A stretch of DNA of 64,000 nucleotides, from contig JAFDGA010000006.1 of the NCBI GenBank assembly GCA_019309545.1, positions 31,797 through 95,796 on the forward strand, written 5' to 3'. Positions within the stretch are counted from its first letter, which is position 1. Every line of letters begins with the position of its first letter. The notes under the pieces are model-generated. The model was given only the letters and a program-made list of their open reading frames with translations, was not told where the DNA came from and searched no databases. The stretch is from Deltaproteobacteria bacterium (GTDB lineage Bacteria; Desulfobacterota; Desulfobaccia; Desulfobaccales; Desulfobaccaceae). The translations under genes and the position numbers were made by a program. This document shows positions 8,686 to 18,061 of the stretch, in pieces.

Positions 8686-9777
8686 TTAAATAGCGAATAT
8701 TTTATTAAGTTGCTCGTTCCATGCTATTTTGATAAGTTTAGGAACATGTGGTTCTTCTAATAGCCGCATCATCTCTTTATTAAACAATGCCCTTCCAGCT
8801 TTGCCGATGGTAGCCAGCAACATTAAAATCCAATTTTTGATTTCGACAAAATTTACTTCATGACCCTGGGCAAAATATTGTCGAGCCTGCTCCATGGTTT
8901 CCGAGGAGGGAGGAGAAGTTTTTAAACAGAACAGATAATCCTCAATTCCGGCAGGGGCGATTTTTGTATTAAAGGTTGCCACAACTCGCGATCTGTCCAC
9001 TGGGCGTTCGGTTACTTCAACCGCCATAAGCGTCTGCCCCTGGCTGGTAATGGTTATATCACCACCCGCGCCCGAAGCAACATCAGCGACATTAATATCT
9101 TGCGAATTTATTGTCCAATTTTGCAAGCCAAACAAATGCTTAATGGTAAAAAAGGTAGCTACTACTAAGATCAATGGAAATCTACCGCCGCTGGGAGTAT
9201 TAAGCAGACCGGAAATCAAAGTGTCGTATTGGTCCAGGCTAAGTCTCTGTGGCCTAAAGAGCGGTATTGCAGCACTTTCCCGTAATTTAACAAACTTATA
9301 CAAGTGGTATTGCAAAAAATTTCCGAGTTCAGCATCTACTGAAGTTGATTCTAAGTAATTTAAAAGACTAAGGAAAGCATCATAACCTTTTTTATCTCTC
9401 AAGCCATCCCGTGTAGTCAGATCAAAGCGGACCGAGCGTCGGAATACACTTAGATAGAGGCCATGAGTTGATGGAATACGCTTTTCATGTAAAAAGGGAT
9501 TTATAACCTTTTCATCGAGGCTGCGACCACTGAAGGCGTTTGGCCCCAGATCTGTGTATGGTTGGCGGATATTAATAGATTTATCTAATATTCTGGCTAA
9601 AGTACAACCTAAAAGGACTTCACGATAGGCCTGGGTTTTAGATCGGAACAGAGTCTGTAAAGCAGTCTGGATATCGTCCCTTACGGGTAGGGCAGCCCCT
9701 TGGAGAACGGCTTTTTCAGCTGCAAGTATGGATTTTTCCAGCAACTCTCGAGCCAGATGGTAATCAATTGCAGACAT
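8686..9777 (-). CDS. Probable type II restriction endonuclease, SacI-like family
   Basis: A 363-residue protein next to a DNA adenine methylase, which by itself suggests a restriction enzyme. The middle region (AFSGRSLDEKVINPFLHEKRIP, then YLSVFRRSVRFD and GLRDKKGYDAF, residues about 81-135) recalls the SacI restriction endonuclease family as I remember it. Towards the C-terminus, GGDITI followed by AVEVTE (D240 ... E254-V-T-E257) fits a PD-(D/E)xK-type active site. Base composition is visibly more AT-rich than in the neighbouring thrC and purL, consistent with acquisition by transfer. The gap to the methylase gene is 15 bases. The nuclease call is fairly sure from context; the SacI family name is less certain and is not proof of GAGCTC specificity. 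Confidence 0.68.
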   Translation of the reverse strand: MSAIDYHLARELLEKSILAAEKAVLQGAALPVRDDIQTALQTLFRSKTQAYREVLLGCTLARILDKSINIRQPYTDLGPNAFSGRSLDEKVINPFLHEKRIPSTHGLYLSVFRRSVRFDLTTRDGLRDKKGYDAFLSLLNYLESTSVDAELGNFLQYHLYKFVKLRESAAIPLFRPQRLSLDQYDTLISGLLNTPSGGRFPLILVVATFFTIKHLFGLQNWTINSQDINVADVASGAGGDITITSQGQTLMAVEVTERPVDRSRVVATFNTKIAPAGIEDYLFCLKTSPPSSETMEQARQYFAQGHEVNFVEIKNWILMLLATIGKAGRALFNKEMMRLLEEPHVPKLIKIAWNEQLNKIFAI

Positions 9778-9792
9778 GCTAATCAGGTTCCT

Positions 9793-10662
9793 TCAATAAT
9801 TCATCCACAAAGCCTCTTGGCGTAACTTTTTTATAGAGTGACAATGCTTAGGAGGCGCGTCAAAGCGGCGCCAACCTTCATAAAGCTTATCCAAGATATC
9901 GCAACGATAACCAGAAACTGCTACTTTACCCTTGCAGTTGACCAATACTGTGGCTAGTTGGCGGTGCTCCAATTCATCCATCTCAAAGCCATAGGCTTTG
10001 CTATCTCCCCGTGTATCATGCACGTAAGGGGGATCGCAATAGAATAGCGTTCCTGCCCCATCATATAATTTGATCAGTTCAATTGCTGGACGATTTTCGA
10101 TTTGTACTCGAAGCAAACGCAAAGCAATGTCAGGGAGATCTTCGACACTGCCGAGCCAGCGCGACACTACTCCAGACATCCCGGCTCGGCTAGTGTTCTT
10201 GCAATTTGCCCATCTTCCCAGGGTTGCGGTTTGGGCTAAGCCGGTTCTAGCCTGACGGGCGCGGACAAAAAACCGGCGGGCACGTTCAACCTCAGATAGG
10301 GAGCCGACATCGCAGTTTATAGCAAAGAAGAATTCTTCCCGAGAAAATGGCGTCAGGGCTATAGCCTGGATCAGCTCGTCTTTTTTGTCGCGCAAGATAC
10401 GAAAGAAATTAACTACCTCTCCATCTATATCGTTATAAGTCTCAACCGGTGATGGTTCACGATTAAGGAGTACCGCCGCTGACCCTCCGAAAGGCTCGCA
10501 GTAGTGATGGCATTTAGGTAAGAGGGGTAAAAGCCAATCAAGATGGTTAAACTTCCCGCCGTACCAACCGAATACTATTCGCCTTTTGCGATTCCGGGGG
10601 CGAATGAGTTTGTTATTTTTATCCTCTATATCCAGAAAAATTGGTGACAGCGATTTCTGCAC
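9793..10662 (-). CDS. D12-class DNA adenine-N6 methyltransferase
   Basis: Transfers a methyl group from S-adenosylmethionine to adenine N6 in a specific DNA site and so protects host DNA from the partner nuclease. Of 289 residues, motif I is FGWYGGKFNH at 31-40 together with CEPFGGSAAVLLN at 55-67, and the catalytic motif IV is DPPY at 210-213. This motif order is that of the Dam/D12 class. A basic N-terminus (RPRNRKRRIVFGW) precedes motif I. The gene is the first of a three-gene block with the probable endonuclease and the ORF6N protein and shares their lower GC. The recognition sequence cannot be deduced from the sequence alone. Confidence 0.9.
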   Translation of the reverse strand: MQKSLSPIFLDIEDKNNKLIRPRNRKRRIVFGWYGGKFNHLDWLLPLLPKCHHYCEPFGGSAAVLLNREPSPVETYNDIDGEVVNFFRILRDKKDELIQAIALTPFSREEFFFAINCDVGSLSEVERARRFFVRARQARTGLAQTATLGRWANCKNTSRAGMSGVVSRWLGSVEDLPDIALRLLRVQIENRPAIELIKLYDGAGTLFYCDPPYVHDTRGDSKAYGFEMDELEHRQLATVLVNCKGKVAVSGYRCDILDKLYEGWRRFDAPPKHCHSIKKLRQEALWMNY

Positions 10663-10676
10663 AACTTTCTCTCTTC

Positions 10677-12179
10677 CTAATCTTCGTCCCTGGATTTCAA
10701 AGCTAATATGGCTGCCAATTGCTTGACTAGATCCTGGGTAAACGTCTGCTGTGCGGCCGGAGATGCGGGGCGGCCCGATGCCAGATTTACCTGCGGGGTC
10801 AGCAATTGCGGGTGGTTCTGATATTCGGGCTTAGGCACCACCTCAAATTCCGGCGGGAAGCTGTTGTCGAAATACATCTGCTGAAAGGAGCTGAATTTGA
10901 GGGCATGGGCGGTGGCATCCAGCACCGCCTCTTCGTCCCGATTGACCAGACCGGCTCGCAGGGCCGCCCGCAATCCGGCCAGGGATTCGCCGCCCTGGGT
11001 GCAGGCAATGTGGCCGTTGCGGTTGGCCAAGAGCATCGAGTCCATGATCTCCTGTTCCGTGACCTGGACTACCGCAAAGCTGCCCTCGCCAGCCCGGCGC
11101 AGATACTCCTCTACCCGGTGGATGACCCGCGGCATGGAGACTGGCCGACCGATCATGGCGGCCTGGGCCACGCTCGCCTTGACGGTGACCGGAACGAAGA
11201 TGCGCTTGGTGGGGTTCTGCTCCTGGTAATAGCGAAACACCGGGTCGGCATGGTGCGATTGTACCCCCAGAACCCGGGGCAGGGTGTCGATGATACCCAA
11301 ATCATGGAACCGCAATAAGCCTTCCAGCACCGCGGTGATGTTCCCGGCATTGCCGATGGGGATCACGATAACCTTTTTTTTCAGGTGAAAATCGTACCAC
11401 TGGGCGATTTCATAGGCATAAGACTCCTGCCCCCGGATGCGCCAGCTATTTTTGGAGTTGAGCAGCGCCACGTGGTAGCGCTCCGACAGGGCCTCCACCA
11501 CCCGCATGCAATCGTCAAAGACGCCGGGAATCTCAAACACCCGGGTGCCGCTGCCCAGGGGCTGGGAAAGCTGCTGGGGGGTGACTTTGCCCTGTGGCAG
11601 CAGCACTGCCGAAGCTAGCTTATCCCCCAGATAGGAGGCATACAGGGCGGCGGCTGCCGAGGTGTCGCCGGTAGAGGCGCAGATCGCCAATACGCCCTCC
11701 AGGTTGCGGGTGCGGATGAGATAGTTGAGGTAACTCAAGGCGGCAGCCATGCCCCGGTCCTTGAAAGAGGCACTGGGGTTCTGGCCGTCGTTTTTGTAAT
11801 AAAAGGCCATGCCGATTTCATTCTGCAGGCGGCTATTGGCGGCTACCTGGGGGGTATGGCCTTCTCCCAGATAGATGATGTCCTCCGGGGGCATGACCGG
11901 AGCAATCAGCTCATGATAAAGAAAAATACCTTTTACTGCTGCAATATTTAACATTTTCCGGTAATTGAACAGCCGCCGCCAGAAGCTGCCGGGCAGCTGC
12001 CAGAGGCGGTCAGCGGCCTTGTCCTCCAGCAAAAACAGGCCCTGGCAGCGGGGACAGGTATAGAGCAATTCATCAATGCCATATTCCGCCCCGCACTCCA
12101 GACAGCGATAGACCATTTCCCCCTTAGGGGTAGGGATGAGATAAGGTTGTAAATCTTCCGGAAAATCTTTGAGTTCCAC
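10677..12179 (-). CDS. thrC: Threonine synthase
   Basis: PLP enzyme that converts O-phosphohomoserine to threonine. At 500 residues it belongs to the longer class that carries an N-terminal zinc ribbon (YRCLECGAEYG...YTCPRCQGLF, residues about 24-47). The PLP-binding lysine is in NPSASFKDRGM near residue 141, and a glycine-rich phosphate-binding loop (IPIGNAGNITAVLEG) is near 275. It lies between the restriction island downstream (14-base gap) and the two-component regulator upstream (53 bases). Nothing in the sequence shows threonine-specific attenuation. Confidence 0.95.
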   Translation of the reverse strand: MELKDFPEDLQPYLIPTPKGEMVYRCLECGAEYGIDELLYTCPRCQGLFLLEDKAADRLWQLPGSFWRRLFNYRKMLNIAAVKGIFLYHELIAPVMPPEDIIYLGEGHTPQVAANSRLQNEIGMAFYYKNDGQNPSASFKDRGMAAALSYLNYLIRTRNLEGVLAICASTGDTSAAAALYASYLGDKLASAVLLPQGKVTPQQLSQPLGSGTRVFEIPGVFDDCMRVVEALSERYHVALLNSKNSWRIRGQESYAYEIAQWYDFHLKKKVIVIPIGNAGNITAVLEGLLRFHDLGIIDTLPRVLGVQSHHADPVFRYYQEQNPTKRIFVPVTVKASVAQAAMIGRPVSMPRVIHRVEEYLRRAGEGSFAVVQVTEQEIMDSMLLANRNGHIACTQGGESLAGLRAALRAGLVNRDEEAVLDATAHALKFSSFQQMYFDNSFPPEFEVVPKPEYQNHPQLLTPQVNLASGRPASPAAQQTFTQDLVKQLAAILALKSRDED

Positions 12180-12232
12180 AATCGCTCCTCAACCGCTCAG
12201 AGGGCTGGTCTGGGTAAGACACAAATCGCCCT

Positions 12233-13603
12233 CTAGACATTCAGATGATATTTCTTCAGCTTATACTGCAACAGGCTTTTGGTAATTCCCAGCAGTTCGG
12301 CGGCCCGAACCTGGACCTGGCCGGAATGTTCCAAGGCCCGCCGGATCATCAGTTCTTCAATGCGTTCCAGGGCTTCGGGTAAGGGGGTGTTGAGGGGGAC
12401 CAGGCGGTCAATGTCAAACTCGCTTTCGGGCCGGGTGGTGGCCAGATTGGGGGGCAAATCAGCCGGAGTAATGACGTCGCCACTGCGAAGAATTACGGCC
12501 CGTTCGATGACATTTTCCAATTCCCGGACATTACCCGGCCAAGAATGCCGGGTTAAGATTCTCATGGTCTCCGGATCCACCCGGACTTCGCCCTGAGCGT
12601 TTTCCTGGGTATATTTTTGAATAAAATGAGTCACGAGGAGCGGGATATCCTCGGGCCGCTGGCGCAGCGGCGGAATCTCCAGGTGGACCACATTAAGGCG
12701 GTAAAACAGGTCTTCTCGAAAATTCCCTTCGTCGACTTCGGCTTTTAAATCCCGATTAGAAGCGGCCACTAGGCGCACGTCCACCCGCAGGGTACGCGAT
12801 CCGCCTACCCGCTCAAACTCCATTTCCTGCAGGACTCGCAGTAATTTGACCTGCAGGGCCGGAGACATCTCGGTCACTTCGTCCAGGAACAGGGTGCCGC
12901 CGTCGGCCAGCTCAAACCGGCCTTTGCGGAGGGCCACGGCGTGGGTGAAGGCACCTTTTTCATGGCCGAAAAGCTCACTTTCCAGCAGGGTCTCGGTCAA
13001 GGCCCCGCAATTTACCGAGATAAAGGGCCTTTGGCTGCGGGGGCTGCGTTGATGAATGGCCCGGGCGATCAGCTCCTTACCAGTGCCACTTTCGCCAGTG
13101 ATCAGGACCGTTACCCGAGTTTGGGCCACTTTTTCTACCAGGGCAAAGATCTCCTGCATGGCCCGGCTGTTGCCGACAATATTCTCGAACCGGTACTTTT
13201 GGGCCAGGTCCTGACGGAGACGTCGGTTCTCGTCCAGAAGATGCCGTAATTCCAAGGCCTTGGCAATAGTGACGAGAATCTCCTCGTTTTTGAAGGGCTT
13301 GGTGATGTAGTCGAAGGCCCCTTTTTTCATGGCCTCCACCGCTTTTTCCACCGTGCCGAAGGCGGTCATGATGATTACCGGCAAGTCGGGATTAAGGTGC
13401 TGGATTTCTTCCATCAATTCGATGCCGCTGACTCTGGGCATTTTCATATCGGTGATGATCAGATCCAGATCATTATGGCGGACAATCTTCTGGGCTTCGG
13501 TGGCGCTTTCGGCGGTCAGCACTTCGTATCCAGCCCCGGAAAGCAAGGCCTCCATGACCAGCAGATAATTTTTTTCATCATCAACAACCAGGATGGTATC
13601 CAT
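12233..13603 (-). CDS. NtrC-family sigma-54-dependent response regulator
   Basis: A 456-residue transcription activator. Residues 1-120 form the receiver domain with phosphoacceptor Asp52 (LIITDMKMP) and Lys102 (YITKPFK). Residues about 140-370 form the AAA+ domain with Walker A GESGTGKE at 170-177, Walker B GGTLFLDE and an arginine-finger region. The C-terminus carries a Fis-type helix-turn-helix ([22 protein letters not shown]). The sigma-54 contact loop reads GAFTHA (217-222) instead of the usual GAFTGA. Its kinase is almost certainly the gene at 14458-15903; a photolyase remnant now separates the two. Targets are unknown. Confidence 0.93.
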   Translation of the reverse strand: MDTILVVDDEKNYLLVMEALLSGAGYEVLTAESATEAQKIVRHNDLDLIITDMKMPRVSGIELMEEIQHLNPDLPVIIMTAFGTVEKAVEAMKKGAFDYITKPFKNEEILVTIAKALELRHLLDENRRLRQDLAQKYRFENIVGNSRAMQEIFALVEKVAQTRVTVLITGESGTGKELIARAIHQRSPRSQRPFISVNCGALTETLLESELFGHEKGAFTHAVALRKGRFELADGGTLFLDEVTEMSPALQVKLLRVLQEMEFERVGGSRTLRVDVRLVAASNRDLKAEVDEGNFREDLFYRLNVVHLEIPPLRQRPEDIPLLVTHFIQKYTQENAQGEVRVDPETMRILTRHSWPGNVRELENVIERAVILRSGDVITPADLPPNLATTRPESEFDIDRLVPLNTPLPEALERIEELMIRRALEHSGQVQVRAAELLGITKSLLQYKLKKYHLNV

Positions 13604-14061
13604 AAATTCCCTGGAAATTTTAGTTTGGAGTCCGAACGCCTAATTATCACTCAGATCATAAAATAAAATAAATGAATAGGGGTCAGAAAAAAGCTCTGGG
13701 GAGAGGGAGCGGCGGTCCCTCGCCCTCCCCTCAAAGTAATCTTTTAAATGCTCGTAGTAATATACCTGAAAAATATTATTACGCTAAAGCCAGGCTGATC
13801 AGCATAGCCAAGTTATAACAGTATAATGGCAAAGCTAGGGTAACAGATGATTTTAAAGCTCACCATCAAGCTTTTAACTTAACTATGACCTTATTACCTG
13901 AGGTAACTCCCTAAAGTACGGAATTTTCGCTGTCCGCCAAGAAGCCATATAATGAGCGGCTTTTTCCCGACTTTACAAACTTTTTTTAATATAGGCTTTA
14001 ATATGGAATTTTGCTTTATAGGCATTATAACTCATGTAGCGGATTTTGCCAAATATCTGGC
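13604..14061. other. AT-rich gene-free interval with a G/C hairpin
   Basis: About 460 bases upstream of the response regulator (minus strand). No intact gene is visible. At 13698-13730 lies a hairpin with stem GAGGGA/TCCCTC (13703-13708 and 13716-13721) inside an outer GGGG/CCCC pair; it resembles the G/C palindrome in the dispersed repeat at 21798 and 47885. The rest is AT-rich with no supported promoter. The tail of the decayed photolyase frame may extend a little into this interval. Confidence 0.4.
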
Positions 14062-14400
14062 TCACCCTAGGCCTGGGGATGCCTGGCCCGGGGTGGGAAA
14101 TCTTCCAGAAATTCCGGCCAAGCCCGATGAATTTTGGGCGGCAAGGTTCCGTGGCAGTTCCTGAAGCCCCTGGATCATAAAGGAGTATTGTTTTAAGGCA
14201 GCATTTAAGAAACGCGGTACCAGGCAAAAAACTACCAAAAGCGGGGCCCCTTGTTTTAAGGCTTGTTCCTGAGAGAAGAGCAAGGCCCAATTATCATGGA
14301 CCCGTTGATCCCGACGCATCCAGTAGATGACCGGGCCACTTTTAATTTCAGCCGAATTTAGAACTCTTGCCGGTCGGGGATTCCTAAGCTCACCAACCAT
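14062..14400 (-). pseudogene. Remnant of a class II deoxyribodipyrimidine photolyase (N-terminal fragment)
   Basis: From about residue 23, this frame reads VIYWMRRDQRVHDNWALLF, then PLLVVFCLVPRFLNA and YSFMIQGLQELPRNLA, which is the start of class II photolyase (antenna-binding domain). After about residue 90 the similarity ends and the frame continues as unrelated sequence to a stop. About 350 residues, including the whole FAD-binding domain, are missing, and I find no continuation in either neighbouring frame beyond a short stretch. So it cannot repair DNA. The fragment is wedged between a kinase and its regulator, which suggests an insertion followed by deletion. Confidence 0.7.
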
Positions 14401-14457
14401 CCGGCTAAGTTGTTGAATCGCTGGGCAGGAAGGACCATCGGGCGGGAATTTATTGGT

Positions 14458-15903
14458 TCACTCCGCATCTGGCAACATGATGATGACGGTAGTCCCCTGG
14501 CCCGGGGTGCTGTCGATGTCAATAGTGCCGCGGTGGCTTTCGATAATGCTTTTTACGATCGACAGCCCCAAACCGCTACCCATATCCTTGGTAGTAAAAA
14601 AAGGATTGAAGATTTTGCTGATAGCTTCCGCCTCAATCCCTTCGCCATTATCCTGTACCTGGATCAGGGCACCCTCGTTATGGGGCCCGAATCTAGTGGT
14701 CACGGTGATCTTACCCCCCTCGGGCAGAGCCTGAATGGCATTGAGCAAAATATTTAAAAAGGCCCGGTAGAGGAGATCAGGGTCGGCCGTCAAAGGATGG
14801 CCGTCAAGACTATAATGCCTGTCCACCGTGATGTGGTGTTTCTCAATCTCCGGCTGGAGAAGTTCAAGATTGCGCTCCAGGATTTCTTCCGGGTTGCAGG
14901 GCCGCAGGTTGGGTTCGCGCGGCCGGGCAAAGTCAAGGAATTCCGTCACGGTCTGGTTGAGTCGGTTCGATTCCTCCACAATAATCTGCGCCAGTCGGTC
15001 CTGGGGCTCATATTTGGCCAGGCGTTGCCGCAAGAGTTCTGCCGTGGAACTGATAATTCCCAGGGGGTTGCGGATTTCGTGCGCCACCCCGGCGATCATC
15101 TCCCCCAGGGCCGCCAGTTTTTCGGCCTGATTGAGCTGGGCTAACAGAGCCTTTTGTTCTTCGTGCCGCCGCTCTAAAATTATCTCCGCCTTTTTGACAA
15201 TTTGCCGCAGAATTAGGAATAAGAGACCCATGATCACCACCAGGGTGGTGATGATAAAGAGCTGGAACCAACCGATTTCGGCCAGATCTTGGGAAATATC
15301 CTGAGTGATTTCAAACACCCCGATCACCGGCCCCAGTTCCGGGGTCAATTTTCTCTCTAGTCGGAAGGGAATATAGGTTTTCAGTTGTTGGGGTGCGGTC
15401 AAATGAAAAAGTAGCAGGTCCAGGAGACTGTTGGGGGCGATCAGACTGGGTTCGCCCAATAAGGCCTTTTTAACCTCAGGAACATCATAACAATCCTCCC
15501 CTAAGGGAATGTCGTCGGTACTATAAGAAAGGGTTCCCACCTGATCATAAATGTTCACCTGTTTGATGTGAAAACCATGAATAGTGTGGCGGACTACGGC
15601 ATCCAGCCGTTCAAACTGCTCGGGATCTTTGATCTGAATTTTTCCCTGATAGCGGATGGCTACGGGCAAGACAAATTGTTGAAAAACCTGATGGTTTAGA
15701 TTAGCCGCCACCAGCAGGGCGTAATCTTGGCTTTTTTTCAGGGCCAGCTTCTGAGCCCGGTAGACCAGTAGCAGGGTGAGCAGCAGAGTAAAGATCAAAA
15801 TCACCATGAAGCCGGTAAAAGAGAAAAACTTTACCAGCCGAAAGGTTTCCACATCCTGGCGGTCAGGCCGCCAGGCCAGTTTAAGCCGCTCAAACATTGC
15901 CAT
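14458..15903 (-). CDS. Membrane sensor histidine kinase
   Basis: A 481-residue sensor with a transmembrane segment at about 30-49, a periplasmic sensor region (50-213), and a second transmembrane segment at about 214-233. A short coiled-coil linker follows, then the HisKA domain with phosphoacceptor His275 (AGVAHEIRNPLG) and the ATPase domain (N box LLNAIQAL, G boxes QDNGEGIEAE and GSGLGLSIVKSII). The NtrB/AtoS-like architecture matches the NtrC-type regulator at 12233-13603, the presumed partner. No HAMP or PAS domain is obvious. It starts 12 bases after pgi ends, so it is probably transcribed with it. The stimulus is unknown. Confidence 0.92.
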   Translation of the reverse strand: MAMFERLKLAWRPDRQDVETFRLVKFFSFTGFMVILIFTLLLTLLLVYRAQKLALKKSQDYALLVAANLNHQVFQQFVLPVAIRYQGKIQIKDPEQFERLDAVVRHTIHGFHIKQVNIYDQVGTLSYSTDDIPLGEDCYDVPEVKKALLGEPSLIAPNSLLDLLLFHLTAPQQLKTYIPFRLERKLTPELGPVIGVFEITQDISQDLAEIGWFQLFIITTLVVIMGLLFLILRQIVKKAEIILERRHEEQKALLAQLNQAEKLAALGEMIAGVAHEIRNPLGIISSTAELLRQRLAKYEPQDRLAQIIVEESNRLNQTVTEFLDFARPREPNLRPCNPEEILERNLELLQPEIEKHHITVDRHYSLDGHPLTADPDLLYRAFLNILLNAIQALPEGGKITVTTRFGPHNEGALIQVQDNGEGIEAEAISKIFNPFFTTKDMGSGLGLSIVKSIIESHRGTIDIDSTPGQGTTVIIMLPDAE

Positions 15904-15915
15904 CAGGCTGCAGTC

Positions 15916-17358
15916 TCAGATGATTTGATATTGTTCCCGGAGGGGTGGGGCACTCTCTAGTTGCTGTCGATACTCCTCAAATCCCGGTCGGCCCATCAGG
16001 CCATAGGTGGTATGCTTGCCCCCCTCCACCCCAGGCTGGTCCAGAGGATTTACCCCCAATAGTCCTCCCAAGCTTACGGTCATTACCTCAAAAAGGAAGA
16101 GCAGTTGTCCGATGGTAAAGGCATTGATCTCCGGGAGCCGGATGGTCAGATTGGGACGTCCGTTGCGCATGAGATTGAAGGCGGTGGCGGTTTTCTCCGC
16201 TTTGATCAGTTCGTTCAGGGTATGACCGCCCAGATAACTTAAGCCTTCGAGCTCTGGGTAGAGGGAGGGAAGCGCCACGTGATGCTGAAAGTTTTCCACC
16301 TCTAAAAAAGTAATTACTTTATCAAATGGACCCTCAATATAAAGCTGAAGCTGGGAGTGTTGATCCGTGGCTCCCAAGGCTCGCACCGGGGTAGGGCCGA
16401 CGTTGACTATCTGACCTTGGAGGTTGAATTTTTTCCCCAGGCTTTCGGCCCAGATCTGGCAGAACCACTCCGCCACCCCGGACAGGGACGAGGCATATGG
16501 CATTAATACCTGAATCGGCCGATTCTTGCGGGTATAGAAAAGATAATAAATCGCCGCCAGCCGATACGCCAGATTATTTTTGAATTCCGGCTCCTTGAGG
16601 CACACATCCATAAAGCGGGCACCGGCCATTAATTCATCTATGTCAATCCCCACCATTTCGGCCGGAAACATGCCGACCGCGCTGAAGATCGAAAACCGGC
16701 CGCCCACCTTGGGGGGGATGGTAAGACTTCTAAACCCTTCCGATTGCGCCAGGCGGCGGAGATTACCCTGTTCTGGATCAGTGGTCAGGATCACCCGATC
16801 TCGGGCTCGTGCTTCTCCTAACCGGCCTTTTAACATTCCGTAAACAAACAAGAATTGGCTCAGGGTTTCGGCCGTACTACCTGATTTAGATATAACATTA
16901 AAGACGGTGCGACGCAAATCGACCGCGTCTAAGAGGCCGTAAAAGCCGTCCGGATCAATATTATCCGCGACCAACAACCGCGGCCTATGATGCCGCCGGG
17001 CGAGGGCCAATAGATTATGCTGGGGATGACACAGGGCCTGATGCAAGGCCCGGGCCCCCAGGGCTGACCCGCCGATTCCCAGGACAATAAAATCCCAGAA
17101 CCACTCCAATAGGGGTTTGGCCAGGTTTTTGACCTCGGTGATGGTCTCTTGCCGATAAGGAAGCTCATAAAAGGCTAATTTCCCCTGTTGCCGGCGGGTT
17201 TTTAAATCCTGGTCGATCTCTTGAATACGGGTTGTTAATTCATCCAGTTCTTCGGAGCGCAAACCATTTTGTACTCCCACAAAGTCGGCCATGGCATAAT
17301 TATAATCCAGCGTCAAGGCCATGGCGCGGGTCCATTTTGCATCCTGATAACGCTTCAT
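15916..17358 (-). CDS. pgi: Glucose-6-phosphate isomerase
   Basis: Interconverts glucose-6-phosphate and fructose-6-phosphate. The 480 residues carry the sugar-phosphate-binding motifs LGIGGSALGARAL near 97 and SKSGSTAETLSQF near 158. The conserved EWF and C-terminal regions (GVNPLDQPGVEGGKH near 440) are also present. It is closer to the bacterial/archaeal 450-residue class than to the 550-residue E. coli type. GGGAG precedes the ATG. A good promoter lies 75-105 bases upstream. It is the first gene of a leftward block including the histidine kinase. Confidence 0.95.
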   Translation of the reverse strand: MKRYQDAKWTRAMALTLDYNYAMADFVGVQNGLRSEELDELTTRIQEIDQDLKTRRQQGKLAFYELPYRQETITEVKNLAKPLLEWFWDFIVLGIGGSALGARALHQALCHPQHNLLALARRHHRPRLLVADNIDPDGFYGLLDAVDLRRTVFNVISKSGSTAETLSQFLFVYGMLKGRLGEARARDRVILTTDPEQGNLRRLAQSEGFRSLTIPPKVGGRFSIFSAVGMFPAEMVGIDIDELMAGARFMDVCLKEPEFKNNLAYRLAAIYYLFYTRKNRPIQVLMPYASSLSGVAEWFCQIWAESLGKKFNLQGQIVNVGPTPVRALGATDQHSQLQLYIEGPFDKVITFLEVENFQHHVALPSLYPELEGLSYLGGHTLNELIKAEKTATAFNLMRNGRPNLTIRLPEINAFTIGQLLFLFEVMTVSLGGLLGVNPLDQPGVEGGKHTTYGLMGRPGFEEYRQQLESAPPLREQYQII

Positions 17359-17435
17359 AGCTTCTCCCGGTATTATCCGCTTCTGGTTGATGATCCGATA
17401 AATTAAAGGCAGTATCTAAACTTTCGGGATAAGTT

Positions 17436-17464
17436 AATTTAGCCCAGAAAAATTCTTGATTCAA
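17436..17464 (-). promoter_or_regulatory. Candidate promoter for pgi
   Basis: On the minus strand: TTGAAT (17464-17459), a 17-bp spacer and TAAATT (17441-17436). Transcription would start near 17430, about 70 bases before the pgi ATG at 17358. It is divergent from the promoter at 17546. Confidence 0.45.
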
Positions 17465-17545
17465 GGGAAATATATTTTTGTATCGGGGCCCTATTCATTT
17501 CCGGGAGGGCAGCTAAACCAGGTTAAAAAATAATGTGAAAAATAA

Positions 17546-17575
17546 TTGCTCGATTTAAAATTTTGATTGTATAGT
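17546..17575 (+). promoter_or_regulatory. Candidate promoter for the lipoprotein gene at 17606
   Basis: TTGCTC (17546-17551), an 18-bp AT-rich spacer and TATAGT (17570-17575). The predicted start near 17582 leaves a 20-25 base leader before the ATG at 17606. Confidence 0.45.
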
Positions 17576-17605
17576 AGAAGTACCGTCTTTAGAGAAAATC
17601 AAGAA

Positions 17606-18022
17606 ATGATAAAAATCTGCCCCTTGATTCGGCAAAAAGTTTGGCTGCTGGGCCTGATACTGTGGTTGGGGGCCGCCTGTGCCCCCCAGATGGTGCCGGC
17701 CCCGCTTACCTGGCCCAGCGTGGTTATCACTGAGGATGGCTTGGCCTATTATGTGCGTGGCTTGAGGCTTCCCGGGACTCGCCAGGAGCTCCGGGTCCGG
17801 GAAGCAGGGGCCAATACCTGGATCCCCTTAACCCTGATCCAACGCCTGGAGTTCACTGGCCCGGACCAGGACGGTTATCGCCCGGCTAAAATTGTTCTGA
17901 CCTCTGGAGAGGCTCTGCAGTCGGAAATTTCAATCAATTACATTTTGGAAGGCAACACTGACCTGGGCTACTGGAATATGCCCCTAACCAAGGTAAGCCG
18001 CCTCGAGGTAGGAACCGAGTAA
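17606..18022 (+). CDS. Small putative lipoprotein
   Basis: I chose the ATG at 17606 because it gives a normal lipoprotein signal: basic start MIKICPLIRQK, hydrophobic core LLGLILWLG and the lipobox LGAAC. The mature part (about 115 residues) is beta-rich in pattern and has no family I recognise. It lies 40 bases ahead of the prepilin peptidase gene on the same strand, so the two are probably co-transcribed. An extended start at 17567 is possible but would overlap the predicted promoter. Confidence 0.7.
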   Translation: MIKICPLIRQKVWLLGLILWLGAACAPQMVPAPLTWPSVVITEDGLAYYVRGLRLPGTRQELRVREAGANTWIPLTLIQRLEFTGPDQDGYRPAKIVLTSGEALQSEISINYILEGNTDLGYWNMPLTKVSRLEVGTE

Positions 18023-18061
18023 GTCGAGGCTGACGTTGCCGAGCCGGTCGGGACCAACCTG

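Noticed and set aside
13973..14290. Second frame across the photolyase remnant as the continuation of the gene
   Set aside because: Only a few residues after the break resemble photolyase; it does not restore the FAD domain, so no simple frameshift explains the loss.
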